Shown: in pieces, positions 8,955-18,304 of the stretch | Position numbering within the stretch: the first letter of the stretch is position 1 | Layout: each line of letters starts with the position of its first letter | The notes under the pieces: generated by a model | The model's database searches: none | The model's input: the letters and a program-made list of their open reading frames with translations, nothing else | Told to the model about the DNA's origin: nothing | Made by a program: the position numbers and the translations under genes | NCBI GenBank assembly: GCA_016714535.1 | Contig: JADKDR010000014.1 | Span: 1-64,000 of the forward strand | Direction: 5' to 3' | Length of the DNA stretch: 64,000 bases | DNA from: Bacteroidota bacterium | Lineage (GTDB): Bacteria > Bacteroidota > Bacteroidia > AKYH767-A > OLB10

Positions 8955-11507
8955 TTATTGTTTAGAAAAGGTTTTGACAGCATCATCAAATCTTAAAAAA
9001 TACAATCCGGGCGATAAACTACTTATATCAATAGTGGTTGTTTTTAGGACTGTATCAAATTCGTGATGCATGATAAATTTACCCTGCGAATTATAAATAT
9101 AGATTTTGTTTTCCTCTGAATTCCCTTCTAAATTTAAGTGAATAAAATCACCTGCAGGATTTGGAAATAACGTAATAGCATTTTTTAATTCCGGTTTTTT
9201 TAATCCATCCGAAAGTAAGCGTGAAGCAGTTGGCGATTTCCAAGCTGAATAAACATTATTACAGCACCTGTTTCTAATTTGCCATTGCGGTGTGCATGAT
9301 GTTGGAAGCACGCGTGTAATTGAGTTTAAAGAAGTATCATTTATGGTAATCGTAGTCCATGGTGATAATGAATTGCAACGCCATCTTAATTGCAACCTGT
9401 TAATATTACAAGGTCCTCTTAGCCAATTAAAAGTGGTTGTTTGGTTTTGAGGATTAAATGTTGTTGAGATTGGAGTGGGAGTGTAACATGATGTTGAAAT
9501 CATGGCAGATGTTGATGCAGTGCATCCTCGGCTATCCGAAACCGAAACCGAATACGCCACACTGCCATTGTTTAGTGTTACCGTAATTTCGGGTGTTGTG
9601 GCATTGCCGGGCGACCACAAGTAATTTAATGGGCCTATTCCACCTTGTGCAATGGCGTTTAACGGTGTAGCTGTACATGGGCAAATGGCAGTATCTTTTA
9701 GTGGTACTACTTCGATAATTAAACTTGCCAATGTTATTTGAGTAGTACTGCTACATCCATTTGGTGTGGTAGTAATTACTGAATACGTATTTGAAACATT
9801 TGGACACACATAAACTGATGTCGTTTTTAAACCGTTATTCCATAAATAACTTGCACCTGCAACCGCATTTGTTATTCCAAGAGTGGTACAATCATCACTG
9901 CAACTTACCGGTTGCAATGCGGTTTGAGCAAGAGGCGCTGATGCACTAAATAGGTTTAATGTTTCTGATGCCGTGTTGCCTGCACCATCAGTAACAGTTA
10001 CTGTATATACTCCGGCAACCGAAGCGGTAATAAGTTGACCAAGACTGCCATTGCTCCATGAAAATGTATAAGGAGCCTGGCCACCTGTTGCATTGGCGTT
10101 TAAAGTAACAGTGCTGCCAACACATAAAACTTTGTTAGCTTTAGCAATCACCATAAGTGGATTGGCAGACGGCAAATAATTATCACAAAAAGTAAGCATC
10201 CGTCCTGATGAAACATAATTTACAAGATCAACTGAAGGTGTGCTTCTGTTCAACAAATCATATTTTATTTTCTTCCAGTTAAATACACTATCCTTAGATG
10301 CTGCTAATGCAGCGGCTGCAGTGACGTGAGGCGCGGCCATAGAAGTACCGGTTAAATATCCGTAAGTTCCATCAAGCAATGCGCTGTATATTTCAATTCC
10401 CGGTGCTGCTATGTCAACATTTACGGAGCCATGATTAGAAAAGGATGCAAGCTCATTTTCGCAGGTGCCTGCTGCTACCACTATTAAATTAGGATTGGGC
10501 AGTGCAGCAGGACAGTATTTCACTGCCATACCATTATTTAAAATTATTGGTAGGTCAATATTGATAGAGTCGTTACCTGCTGCTGCTATAAATAGCGTCC
10601 CTTTATAGGTTTTACCAAAATCCATCATGTATTCAACAATGGTGGGCTTACCATTTGCATTAACCGGAGACAAATAAGCAAAACTCATATTTACAATTTT
10701 GATATCGGAGCGTAATGCATAATCAATTGCCTGCACCACTTGCCAAATTGAACCTACGCCCTCTTGATTATGTGTTTTCAACATCATAATTTTATTACGC
10801 TTCATGTCATTGTTGGCACTTTGTTTTAATGCAGCCAATCCTGCAGTATGCGAACCGTGGCCGTTATCATCTAAAGGCATATTATCATTGTTATGAAAAT
10901 CCCAACCCCTAACATCATCTGTAAAACCGTTTTTATCGTTATCGATATTTAAGGATTTGCCAGACTCCCCTGCATTTTGAAAAGGCCGGTTTATAAAAAT
11001 CGGATGATTGGGCAACCAAACTGCACGCGTTCCTGTTGGTTCGCCATCGAAACCGGTATCCATAAAAGCCATATTTACAGCTGTTGTTCCCGCTGCACAA
11101 TCAAACAAGGAATCGTTGTAACACAATGGTGCCTGCGGAACACCAGGATCATCATCATTGTCATCTATATTTAACAATAATGGAGCTGAATAATTCATAG
11201 AACCGCCTTTAATGCGCGGTTTACCAATGGCATGATTCAAAATTCCAGAAACGCCTCCATATGCAGCAATGGTATCAAGCGGAATTTGCCAGAGGTGAAT
11301 TCGTGTGAATGGTGTGGTTGCCAACTCAATTGCCTGCAACTCATGTTTTAATTCATTGATAGCAGCGGTATCCTGCTCATCATCAAACACCAATAAAATT
11401 TGAGTGCTGTCGGCATATTCCAAAAAGCCGGATTGGGCCTGTAATGTTTTAAAGCCAATTACTATTTGAAAAAGAATAAATGTCAGGGTATATAATTTTG
11501 TTTTCAT
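8955..11507 (-). CDS. Secreted S8 subtilisin-like protease with T9SS sorting domain
   Basis: The 850-residue product has a signal peptide (to ~25), a propeptide-like segment and a subtilisin domain (~140–430). All catalytic residues are visible: Asp in AFMDTGFDG (~150), His in DDNGHGSH (~217), oxyanion Asn in AAAGNDS (~312) and Ser in TGTSMAAPHV (~389). Next comes a SprB/PKD-like repeat (GGQAPYTFSWSNG) and further beta-rich domains. The C-terminus is a type A sorting domain (LFPNPAGDFIHL … GLYFLRF). It should be exported by Sec and then T9SS and attached to the surface or released. The gene lies upstream of the TPR–CHAT gene and downstream of a terminator, so the pair probably forms a transcription unit. 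Confidence 0.92.
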   Translation of the reverse strand: MKTKLYTLTFILFQIVIGFKTLQAQSGFLEYADSTQILLVFDDEQDTAAINELKHELQAIELATTPFTRIHLWQIPLDTIAAYGGVSGILNHAIGKPRIKGGSMNYSAPLLLNIDDNDDDPGVPQAPLCYNDSLFDCAAGTTAVNMAFMDTGFDGEPTGTRAVWLPNHPIFINRPFQNAGESGKSLNIDNDKNGFTDDVRGWDFHNNDNMPLDDNGHGSHTAGLAALKQSANNDMKRNKIMMLKTHNQEGVGSIWQVVQAIDYALRSDIKIVNMSFAYLSPVNANGKPTIVEYMMDFGKTYKGTLFIAAAGNDSINIDLPIILNNGMAVKYCPAALPNPNLIVVAAGTCENELASFSNHGSVNVDIAAPGIEIYSALLDGTYGYLTGTSMAAPHVTAAAALAASKDSVFNWKKIKYDLLNRSTPSVDLVNYVSSGRMLTFCDNYLPSANPLMVIAKANKVLCVGSTVTLNANATGGQAPYTFSWSNGSLGQLITASVAGVYTVTVTDGAGNTASETLNLFSASAPLAQTALQPVSCSDDCTTLGITNAVAGASYLWNNGLKTTSVYVCPNVSNTYSVITTTPNGCSSTTQITLASLIIEVVPLKDTAICPCTATPLNAIAQGGIGPLNYLWSPGNATTPEITVTLNNGSVAYSVSVSDSRGCTASTSAMISTSCYTPTPISTTFNPQNQTTTFNWLRGPCNINRLQLRWRCNSLSPWTTITINDTSLNSITRVLPTSCTPQWQIRNRCCNNVYSAWKSPTASRLLSDGLKKPELKNAITLFPNPAGDFIHLNLEGNSEENKIYIYNSQGKFIMHHEFDTVLKTTTIDISSLSPGLYFLRFDDAVKTFSKQ

Positions 11508-11725
11508 AGTGCGAATCTATTGAAATTTGTTTGAAGCGAAATTAGTTAAATTGAATATTATTGTAAAACAAAGAAACACCGAACCGATAAAAAAGTTTGC
11601 TCTGGTTACGATTTTCAAAAATGATATTATGTTGGAGATATAAATTTAAGTTCGGATTATATTTCTCACATTTCATTCGACTAAATTCAGTTTTGAGCCA
11701 TAACAGATTCTGATTTTGATAAGAA

Positions 11726-11760
11726 AAAGGCTGTTTCAAAATTAATTTGAAACAGCCTTT
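11726..11760 (-). terminator. Terminator of the propeller-protein gene
   Basis: A perfect 15-bp stem (AAAGGCTGTTTCAAA and its complement) with loop ATTAA and an A-rich left flank gives a T-run on the minus strand. It sits 17 bp past the stop of the gene at 11778–13331. Confidence 0.92.
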
Positions 11761-11777
11761 TCAGAATATTCAAAAAT

Positions 11778-13331
11778 TTAATCCACCATTAGTCTTGCAA
11801 ATTTTTCCATTCCGTCTTCTAATGTTAATTTTAAGAAGTAAGCACCCTTAGGTAAATTAGAAACGTCTAACTGATAACTGGCTGCATTTGGCATTACCGT
11901 TGAAACCATTTTGCCTTCTATAGATACCACATTGATTTGCTCAATATTTAATCCATCAGCAGCTACATTTACAAAGGTTGAAGCAGGATTTGGATAAACA
12001 ATCATTTCTCTTGATGTTGCTGCCTCAGCGGCAAGCACACGTTGACCGGATACACCAAGTTTTACAATCCAGAAATCTGCATTGCCTTTGTTGTTATTCA
12101 AATCGCCATCATCCGATTCAGAAGCACCAACCACCACTTGCGCGCCATCAGCAGTAACATCAATTCCATAAGCGAAATCGTTATCAAATCCGCCAAGGGT
12201 TTTTTGCCACTCCAGATTGCCGGATGATTTTGTAACTTTTATTACCCAGAAATCATGTCCGCCTTTTGGATTCGTAACATCACCGGAGTTGGATTCTGTT
12301 TTTCCTGCAACCACTACAGCACCATCAGTTGTTTCTCTTACAAAGCGAGCATTCTCATGCGATTCGCCACCAAACGTTTTTGACCAAAGGATAGCACCAC
12401 TGCCTTTTAAATTCATCACTAAGAAATCATCACCACCGCTGTTGTTGGGCACATTTCCATTGTTGGATTCTGTTTCACCTACTACAATGAAATTACCGTT
12501 TGCAATTTGTGTAACAGAATAGGCATTGTCTTGCGAAGTGCCACCGTAAGTATTTTTCCAGCGAATGGTTCCGTTAGGTCTTAGGCGAAGCACCCAAAAA
12601 TCATAAGCACCTTTGTTGTTTGATACATCGTAGTCATTCGAAGTAGTTTCACCGGCTACAATAAAACTGCCATCCGAACACTGCTGAACGCTTTTAGCGC
12701 TTTCATCTGATGAACCACCATAGTTCATTTCCCATACCAGGTTACCGGTTGCTGTAAGTTTAACGATCCAGAAATCATAGCCCCCTTTGTTATTATCAAG
12801 GTCGCCCGTTTCGGATTTTGACTCACCGGCTACCACATAGCCTCCGCCTGCTAACTCGTCAATTGAATAGGCTGCATCATCATCTGAGCCGCCAAGATTT
12901 TTTTTCCAGGTAATGTTTCCACTTGCATTTAACTTAACAATCCACATATCAAATCCACCTTTGTTATTAGAGATGTTTCCATCTGTAGAATTTGAAGTAC
13001 CTGCAAGAATGTAACCACCATCTGATGTTTGCTGTACATCATAACAACGATCATCATTATTACCACCATAAATCTTCTTCCACACTACGTTTCCTGAATT
13101 GTTGAGTTTTAACACCCAATAATCTTCACCGTTTTTGTGACCCACCACATCACCATTGTCAGATAATGTGTAACCGGCAACGATGTAACCGCCATCCGAT
13201 GTTTGTTTTGTTGCAGTAGCACGTTCTGCATTGTTACCACCATAGTTTTTTTGCCACTGTACGTTTGGCTGTGCCTGTGTACCAATTTGAATGCTTAGCA
13301 TAAGTGCCAGCGAATAGATCATTTTTTTCAT
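11778..13331 (-). CDS. Seven-bladed beta-propeller protein with T9SS sorting domain
   Basis: After a signal peptide (ends GTQAQ) the 517-residue protein has seven repeats of about 57 residues, each of the form WxKxYGGxxxDxAxxxxQTSDGGYIVAGxTxSxxGDVxNNKGxxDxWVxKL. Seven such units fit a seven-bladed propeller. A T9SS type A sorting domain (VYPNPASTFVNV … GAYFLKLTLEDG) follows. It is probably a secreted binding or scaffold protein; nothing in it suggests an enzyme. A strong hairpin terminator separates it from the subtilisin gene downstream, and a 510-bp gap separates it from the FN3 gene upstream. Confidence 0.9.
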   Translation of the reverse strand: MKKMIYSLALMLSIQIGTQAQPNVQWQKNYGGNNAERATATKQTSDGGYIVAGYTLSDNGDVVGHKNGEDYWVLKLNNSGNVVWKKIYGGNNDDRCYDVQQTSDGGYILAGTSNSTDGNISNNKGGFDMWIVKLNASGNITWKKNLGGSDDDAAYSIDELAGGGYVVAGESKSETGDLDNNKGGYDFWIVKLTATGNLVWEMNYGGSSDESAKSVQQCSDGSFIVAGETTSNDYDVSNNKGAYDFWVLRLRPNGTIRWKNTYGGTSQDNAYSVTQIANGNFIVVGETESNNGNVPNNSGGDDFLVMNLKGSGAILWSKTFGGESHENARFVRETTDGAVVVAGKTESNSGDVTNPKGGHDFWVIKVTKSSGNLEWQKTLGGFDNDFAYGIDVTADGAQVVVGASESDDGDLNNNKGNADFWIVKLGVSGQRVLAAEAATSREMIVYPNPASTFVNVAADGLNIEQINVVSIEGKMVSTVMPNAASYQLDVSNLPKGAYFLKLTLEDGMEKFARLMVD

Positions 13332-13841
13332 TTTGCTTTGAATTTTTTAATTGTTTGAAACATTAATTGAATTATAAATTTTGTATTCGAATATTGTTGA
13401 CGTCATCTTTATAATCATGAATTTGTTATTTGGTAAGGATCATTTGAAAAATAGATTTTCATTTTATGGTTAAAATATTGTTTATCAATGAATTAATTTC
13501 CATAATCTAATAATGACAAATTATTAATTGACACATTAAACCTAATAGGCTTTATTTTTTAAATTACCGGATAGGAAAAATTTGTAGAAGACTTCAAATA
13601 AACACACGCAAGAACGTTTTTGTGAAAGGTGAATGTGTTATATAATCTAAATATTGAATCGCATAATTCACACTTTTTGTTTGATCAAGGGGTTGTTATT
13701 GAATTAGGTTTCTTCCATGGTCAGCACTATGTATCCAGCCAAATAATCATCGATTTTCTTATAAAACAAAAACACCAAATTACCGGAAATGACTTCCGGT
13801 AATTTGGTGTTTTATTAAACAAGCGGATGCTATACAAAAGA
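13332..13841. other. Gene-free stretch before the propeller gene
   Basis: This AT-rich segment holds the terminator of the FN3 gene (13769–13813) and presumably the promoter of the propeller gene. I see no ORF with protein-like composition and no convincing -7/-33 pair. Confidence 0.5.
13769..13813 (-). terminator. Strong hairpin terminator of the FN3 gene
   Basis: A perfect 20-bp inverted repeat, starting AAAACACCAAATTACC, has a 5-nt loop (ATGAC). It lies 28 bp beyond the stop of the gene at 13842–16691, with an A/T flank serving as the minus-strand T-tract. Confidence 0.92.
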
Positions 13842-16691
13842 TTAGTTAGCGATTGCAATTTTTTGAACAGCACTAACTTCATTTGCATACGATAAGTAAA
13901 TAAAGTAAATGCCATTTTTTAATGAGGTTACATCAATTCTATTGGATTGCAACGAAAACACTTTTTCTAATATGGTTTTTCCAGTTATATCTTTTATATT
14001 GATGATGCCTGTAGATTTGTCGGTGTTAATTTCAATAAATCCATTGTTTGCAGGATTTGGAGTAGCTGTAAACTTAATTGAACTTTGATCAGCAGCGCCA
14101 AGTTTATTCGCCAAAGCAGCATTATCATTTGCCTTTTTATTTGCAGGCGTTGTAAACTGAACATCTGAACCATAAGGCGAACAATTTGCTTTTACTCTCC
14201 AAACATATTGCTGACCAGGTGTTAAGCCGTTAATAGTTGCAAATGCTGTTGTAAAAGTACCTACAGTAGTGTAAGTTAATGCATTCTCTAAACGGTATTC
14301 AACTAAATAATTAGCTGCAACATTAACTGCTTCCCACTCTACCATAGCTGAAGTAGCTGTTACCGAAATGGTATTGGTATTGGATGGTGCTGAACAAGTT
14401 GTTCCTCCGCCACCACTGTTTGAGCCTGCTGTAAATAATGCGATACTTGAATAAACTGAGCAGCTTGATTTTACCTTGAACTCATAAGTCGCGCCTTGTT
14501 GTAATCCTGTTACAGAAACGCTAAGGCCCTGAACCAAAGATATAGTTGTAAAAGCTCCTACGCCCTGAACTCTGTACTGCACTGTGTAACTGAATGCACC
14601 AGGACTTGCTGACCAACTTAAATCTGCACTCGTATTTGAAGTGCTAACTGCATTTAAATTTGATGGCTGTGAGCAAGCGGTATTGTTGCCACCACCACCT
14701 GAATTGAAAACTGCTATGCTGGAATAAGAAGAACAATTTGCTTTTACTCTCCAACGGTAAACAGTGCTTTGATTTAAACCGGTAACGGTGTAAGAAGTGC
14801 CTGATATACCTGTTACATTAGTCCAGGTGGTAGTGCCATTAGCTCTGTACTGCAAACGATAATTATTAGCTCCCGAACTTGCAGACCAGCTTAACTCAAC
14901 GCTAGTTGGTGTTAAATTGTTGGCATTAAGATTTGATGGCTGTGAGCATTGTGCAATTTTATTTGATGGCGTTGTAAACTGAACATCTGAACCGTTAGGC
15001 GAACAATTTGCTTTTACTCTCCACACATATTGCTGACCTGGCATTAAACCGCTAATAGTTGCAAATGCTGTTGTAAAAGTACCTACAGTAGTGTAAGTTA
15101 ATGCATTTTCTAAGCGGTATTCAACAAGATAATCAGCTGCTACATTTACTGCTTCCCACTCTACCATAGCTGAAGTAGCTGTTACCGAAATGGTATTGGT
15201 ATTGGATGGTGCTGAACAAGTTGTTCCTCCGCCACCACTGTTTGAGCCTGCTGTAAATAATGCGATACTTGAATAAACTGAGCAGCTTGATTTTACCTTG
15301 AACTCATAAGTCGCACCTTGTTGTAATCCTGTTACAGAAACGCTAAGGCCCTGAACCAAAGATATAGTGGTGAAAGCTCCTACGCCCTGAACTCTGTACT
15401 GCACTGTGTAACTGAATGCACCGGGACTTGCTGACCAACTTAAATCTGCACTCGTATTTGAAGTGCTAACTGCATTTAAATTTGATGGCTGTGAGCAAGC
15501 GGTATTGTTGCCACCACCACCTGAATTGAAAACTGCTATGCTGGAATAAGAAGAACAATTTGCTTTTACTCTCCAACGGTAAACAGTGCTTTGATTTAAA
15601 CCGGTAACGGTGTAAGAAGTACCTTGAATACCTGTTACATTAGTCCATGTAGTAGTACCGTTGGCTCTGTATTGCAAACGATAGTTGTTAGCTCCTGAAC
15701 TGGCAGACCAGCTTAACTCAACGCTTGTAGGTGTTAAATTGTTGGCATTAAGATTTGATGGCTGTGAGCATTGTGCCAATTTATTTGCAGGCGTTGTAAA
15801 CTGAACATCTGAACCGTTAGGCGAACAATTTGCTTTTACTCTCCACACATATTGCTGACCTGGCATTAAACCGCTAATAGTTGCAAATGCTGTTGTAAAT
15901 GTACCTACAGTAGTGTAAGTTAATGCATTTTCTAAGCGGTATTCAACAAGATAATCAGCTGCTAAATTTACTGCTTCCCACTCTACCATAGCTGATGTAG
16001 CTGTTACCGAAATGGTATTGGTATTGGATGGTGCTGAACAAGTTGTTCCTCCGCCTCCACTGGTTGAGCCTGCTGTAAATAATGCGATACTTGAATAAAC
16101 TGAGCAGCTTGATTTTACCTTGAACTCATAAGTCGCGCCTTGTTGTAATCCTGTTACAGAAACGCTAAGGCCCTGAACCAAAGATATAGTGGTGAAAGCT
16201 CCTACGCCCTGAACTCTGTACTGCACTGTGTAACTGAATGCACCGGGACTTGCTGACCAACTTAAATCTGCACTCGTATTAGAGGTAATGGTAGCATTTA
16301 AGTTAGAAGGCTGTGAGCAAGCGGTATTATTGCCTCCGCCACCTGAATTGAAAACTGCTATGCTGGAATAAGAAGAACAATTTGCTTTTACTCTCCAACG
16401 GTAAACAGTGCTTTGATTTAAACCGGTAACGGTGTAAGAAGTACCTTGAATACCTGTTACATTAGTCCATGTAGTAGCACCGTTGGCTCTGTATTGCAAA
16501 CGATAGTTGTTAGCTCCCGAACTTGCAGACCAACTTAACTCAACACTTGCAGGTGTTAAATTGTTGGCATTAAGGTTTGATGGCTGTGAACATTGTGCCG
16601 ATGCAGTGTTTAAGACTGACAGGCATGCGATAACTGTAAATAGTAATACAGTGCGAATTGATGATGCGAAGAAACTTGTTACTTTTTTCAT
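13842..16691 (-). CDS. Giant fibronectin type III repeat protein with T9SS sorting domain
   Basis: The 949-residue protein has a signal peptide (ends TASAQ) and nine fibronectin III domains of ~91 residues. They are arranged as three copies of a 274-residue triplet with motifs such as SVELSWSAS, YRWRVKANC and EFKVKSSC. Glycine/asparagine-rich linkers (SGGGGNNTA, GSTSGGGGTT) separate the domains. A T9SS sorting domain (ATPNPANNGFIEI … GIYFIYLSY) closes it. No catalytic domain is visible, so a surface adhesin or matrix role is likely. At DNA level the three triplets are nearly identical with a fixed 822-bp period. They should recombine readily, and assemblers may collapse or expand them. The gene is divergent from the sigma factor gene at 16996. 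Confidence 0.92.
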   Translation of the reverse strand: MKKVTSFFASSIRTVLLFTVIACLSVLNTASAQCSQPSNLNANNLTPASVELSWSASSGANNYRLQYRANGATTWTNVTGIQGTSYTVTGLNQSTVYRWRVKANCSSYSSIAVFNSGGGGNNTACSQPSNLNATITSNTSADLSWSASPGAFSYTVQYRVQGVGAFTTISLVQGLSVSVTGLQQGATYEFKVKSSCSVYSSIALFTAGSTSGGGGTTCSAPSNTNTISVTATSAMVEWEAVNLAADYLVEYRLENALTYTTVGTFTTAFATISGLMPGQQYVWRVKANCSPNGSDVQFTTPANKLAQCSQPSNLNANNLTPTSVELSWSASSGANNYRLQYRANGTTTWTNVTGIQGTSYTVTGLNQSTVYRWRVKANCSSYSSIAVFNSGGGGNNTACSQPSNLNAVSTSNTSADLSWSASPGAFSYTVQYRVQGVGAFTTISLVQGLSVSVTGLQQGATYEFKVKSSCSVYSSIALFTAGSNSGGGGTTCSAPSNTNTISVTATSAMVEWEAVNVAADYLVEYRLENALTYTTVGTFTTAFATISGLMPGQQYVWRVKANCSPNGSDVQFTTPSNKIAQCSQPSNLNANNLTPTSVELSWSASSGANNYRLQYRANGTTTWTNVTGISGTSYTVTGLNQSTVYRWRVKANCSSYSSIAVFNSGGGGNNTACSQPSNLNAVSTSNTSADLSWSASPGAFSYTVQYRVQGVGAFTTISLVQGLSVSVTGLQQGATYEFKVKSSCSVYSSIALFTAGSNSGGGGTTCSAPSNTNTISVTATSAMVEWEAVNVAANYLVEYRLENALTYTTVGTFTTAFATINGLTPGQQYVWRVKANCSPYGSDVQFTTPANKKANDNAALANKLGAADQSSIKFTATPNPANNGFIEINTDKSTGIINIKDITGKTILEKVFSLQSNRIDVTSLKNGIYFIYLSYANEVSAVQKIAIAN
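14117..16608 (-). repeat. Three tandem 822-bp near-identical repeats inside the FN3 gene
   Basis: The landmark GCTGTGAGCATTGTGC (GCTGTGAACATTGTGC in the third copy) begins at 14939, 15761 and 16583, exactly 822 bp apart. Each unit encodes three FN3 domains, and only scattered substitutions separate the copies. Outer limits are approximate. Confidence 0.85.
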
Positions 16692-16995
16692 TTTTTTCGA
16701 TTTTTAAATTATTTAAAATTGAATTGTTTGTATTGGCTTATTACCAACTGAACATATAATTCAAGAATTGCTTTAAAGTAAGCCTCCTAGGAAAAATTAT
16801 TTATTTATTTCTTATTAAAGCCCTGTTTATCAATGTTTTAAAATATAAGTTTAATTATTTTTATTTTTTAGTGCTTACTTTATTGGCTTCCATGTATTAT
16901 AGTTAGTAGTAGGTCTGAAGTATACTTCTATTGATATTATTAACGAGTAAAATAAATTTTGAACCTTTGGCTTACTTTATTTAATAATATGCATT
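16692..16995. other. Divergent intergenic region, FN3 gene / sigma factor gene
   Basis: About 300 bp of AT-rich DNA must hold the promoters of two divergent transcription units. I cannot assign boxes with confidence. Confidence 0.5.
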
Positions 16996-17583
16996 ATGAA
17001 TGCTGTTACAGAACAGACACCTAACAAAGGGCAGAATTTTGGTTTAACTCCTGATGAGTTTAATGAACACCTGAAAGAGTTGCTTAGTGGAAATGAATTG
17101 TTGTTTGAAATTATTTTCAAAACGCATTTTGAAAAATGCCGGTCTTTTTTAGTTCGAAAGCTGGGTGCTTATGATGATGTTGCTTATGACATAACGCTGG
17201 AAACGCTTATTAAATTCAGGAAGAACCTGATGGCAGGAAAAATAAAATACGGCAACATGGTAGCACTCTTCACTATTGATGCGCGTAATAATTATTTGAG
17301 ACAGAGTAAAAAGGAAAATAAATATGATCACGTTCCGATAGAAAGTCACGAACACGATTTAATTGATGATACAGATTCTCAAAACCTGGATATGGAAATG
17401 GTTCAAAACCTTAAACGTGCATTGTTAAATTTAGGAAATGACTGTTTTGAATTATTAAACGGTCATTACTATTTAGGACTAGCCTTAAGAACAATAGCCG
17501 ACAGCAGGTTTCAACGAGGGGAAGAAAAATTTATCAATGAATCATCTGTCAAAACAAAGGTTGCAGAGTGCAGAAAAAGTTAA
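16996..17583 (+). CDS. ECF-type RNA polymerase sigma factor
   Basis: The 195-residue protein fits a sigma-70 ECF factor. Region 2 is at ~45–100 (…LVRKLGAYDDVAYDITLETL…) and region 4 at ~140–195 (…LLNGHYYLGLALRTIAD…SSVKTKVAECRKS). Homologs normally run on after this point as CRxKLRKLI. Here the frame stops early; one extra A in the A5 run at 17574–17578 would extend it as RKKLKKFIKLII and end about a dozen bases before the next gene. This may be a minor truncation or a base-call slip. It is followed 37 bp later by a membrane TPR protein, likely its regulator. Target genes are unknown; the divergent FN3 gene is an obvious candidate. Confidence 0.8.
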   Translation: MNAVTEQTPNKGQNFGLTPDEFNEHLKELLSGNELLFEIIFKTHFEKCRSFLVRKLGAYDDVAYDITLETLIKFRKNLMAGKIKYGNMVALFTIDARNNYLRQSKKENKYDHVPIESHEHDLIDDTDSQNLDMEMVQNLKRALLNLGNDCFELLNGHYYLGLALRTIADSRFQRGEEKFINESSVKTKVAECRKS

Positions 17584-17620
17584 AAAGTTTATTAAGCTGA
17601 TTATTTAAAATAAGAAACAC

Positions 17621-18304
17621 ATGGAAACACAATTCCCTGATGGAAAGCGCGAAGAGCGCCACCTTTATAAAGCATTTGAATTAATAGAAACCGAAAAGGT
17701 TGAGGCCATGTTGCGCCAAAATGGTATTCACCGAGAAACAAAAGTGATTAAGCATGATTTTAGAAACCAATCAGCCAAATGGTGGATGGCTGCTGCAGTT
17801 ATATTAATTGCTGCTGCATCATTTTTCATCTACGTAAATATTACTTTGCCTGACCCACAACAACTGGCCGATAATTCATTATCAACCTTGGTTGCAGATT
17901 ATAATTCAAGTTATAGGAGTTCGGGATCATCGCAACAATTATCAGATATTCAAAATTCCATAAACAATGCACAATGGGAGGTGGCAACAAGGCAACTTGA
18001 TGCCGCCCTTTTAAAAACTTCTAACACAGATTCTAATGCCATTATGAATATTTATTTTTATAAAGGCATTATCCACTTAGAGCAACATGAATATAAATCA
18101 GCAATCTTAATTTTTACACCGGTGGCAAATTTCAACAATGGTGCTTTTCAAAAAGATGCAGTATGGTTGCGCGCATTGGCACACACTAAAAATAATGATT
18201 TTGCCGCAGCTAAAATTGATTTAAAATCAACCGCACAATATACTGGCTGGAAGAAAGCTGATGAAGCAGTAAAGATTTTACATGCATTGGGTGATGATAA
18301 TTAA
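17621..18304 (+). CDS. Single-pass membrane protein with periplasmic TPR-like domain
   Basis: The 227-residue protein has a ~50-residue charged cytoplasmic head, one membrane helix (~54–73, WWMAAAVILIAAASFFIYV) and a periplasmic helical part with TPR-like repeats (~110–225; IYFYKGIIHLEQHEYKSAI). Position directly behind an ECF sigma gene and topology (cytoplasmic N-terminus, one helix, sensing domain outside) resemble a membrane regulator of the sigma factor. No anti-sigma fold can be recognised in the head, so that role is inference. A plain TPR scaffold is the alternative. Confidence 0.7.
   Translation: METQFPDGKREERHLYKAFELIETEKVEAMLRQNGIHRETKVIKHDFRNQSAKWWMAAAVILIAAASFFIYVNITLPDPQQLADNSLSTLVADYNSSYRSSGSSQQLSDIQNSINNAQWEVATRQLDAALLKTSNTDSNAIMNIYFYKGIIHLEQHEYKSAILIFTPVANFNNGAFQKDAVWLRALAHTKNNDFAAAKIDLKSTAQYTGWKKADEAVKILHALGDDN

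Noticed and set aside
11542..11739. Small minus-strand ORF of 65 codons
   Set aside because: It overlaps the propeller-gene terminator and has no recognisable pattern.
14117..16608. Regular repeats as a possible CRISPR array
   Set aside because: The period is 822 bp and the repeats are coding FN3 domains in one frame.
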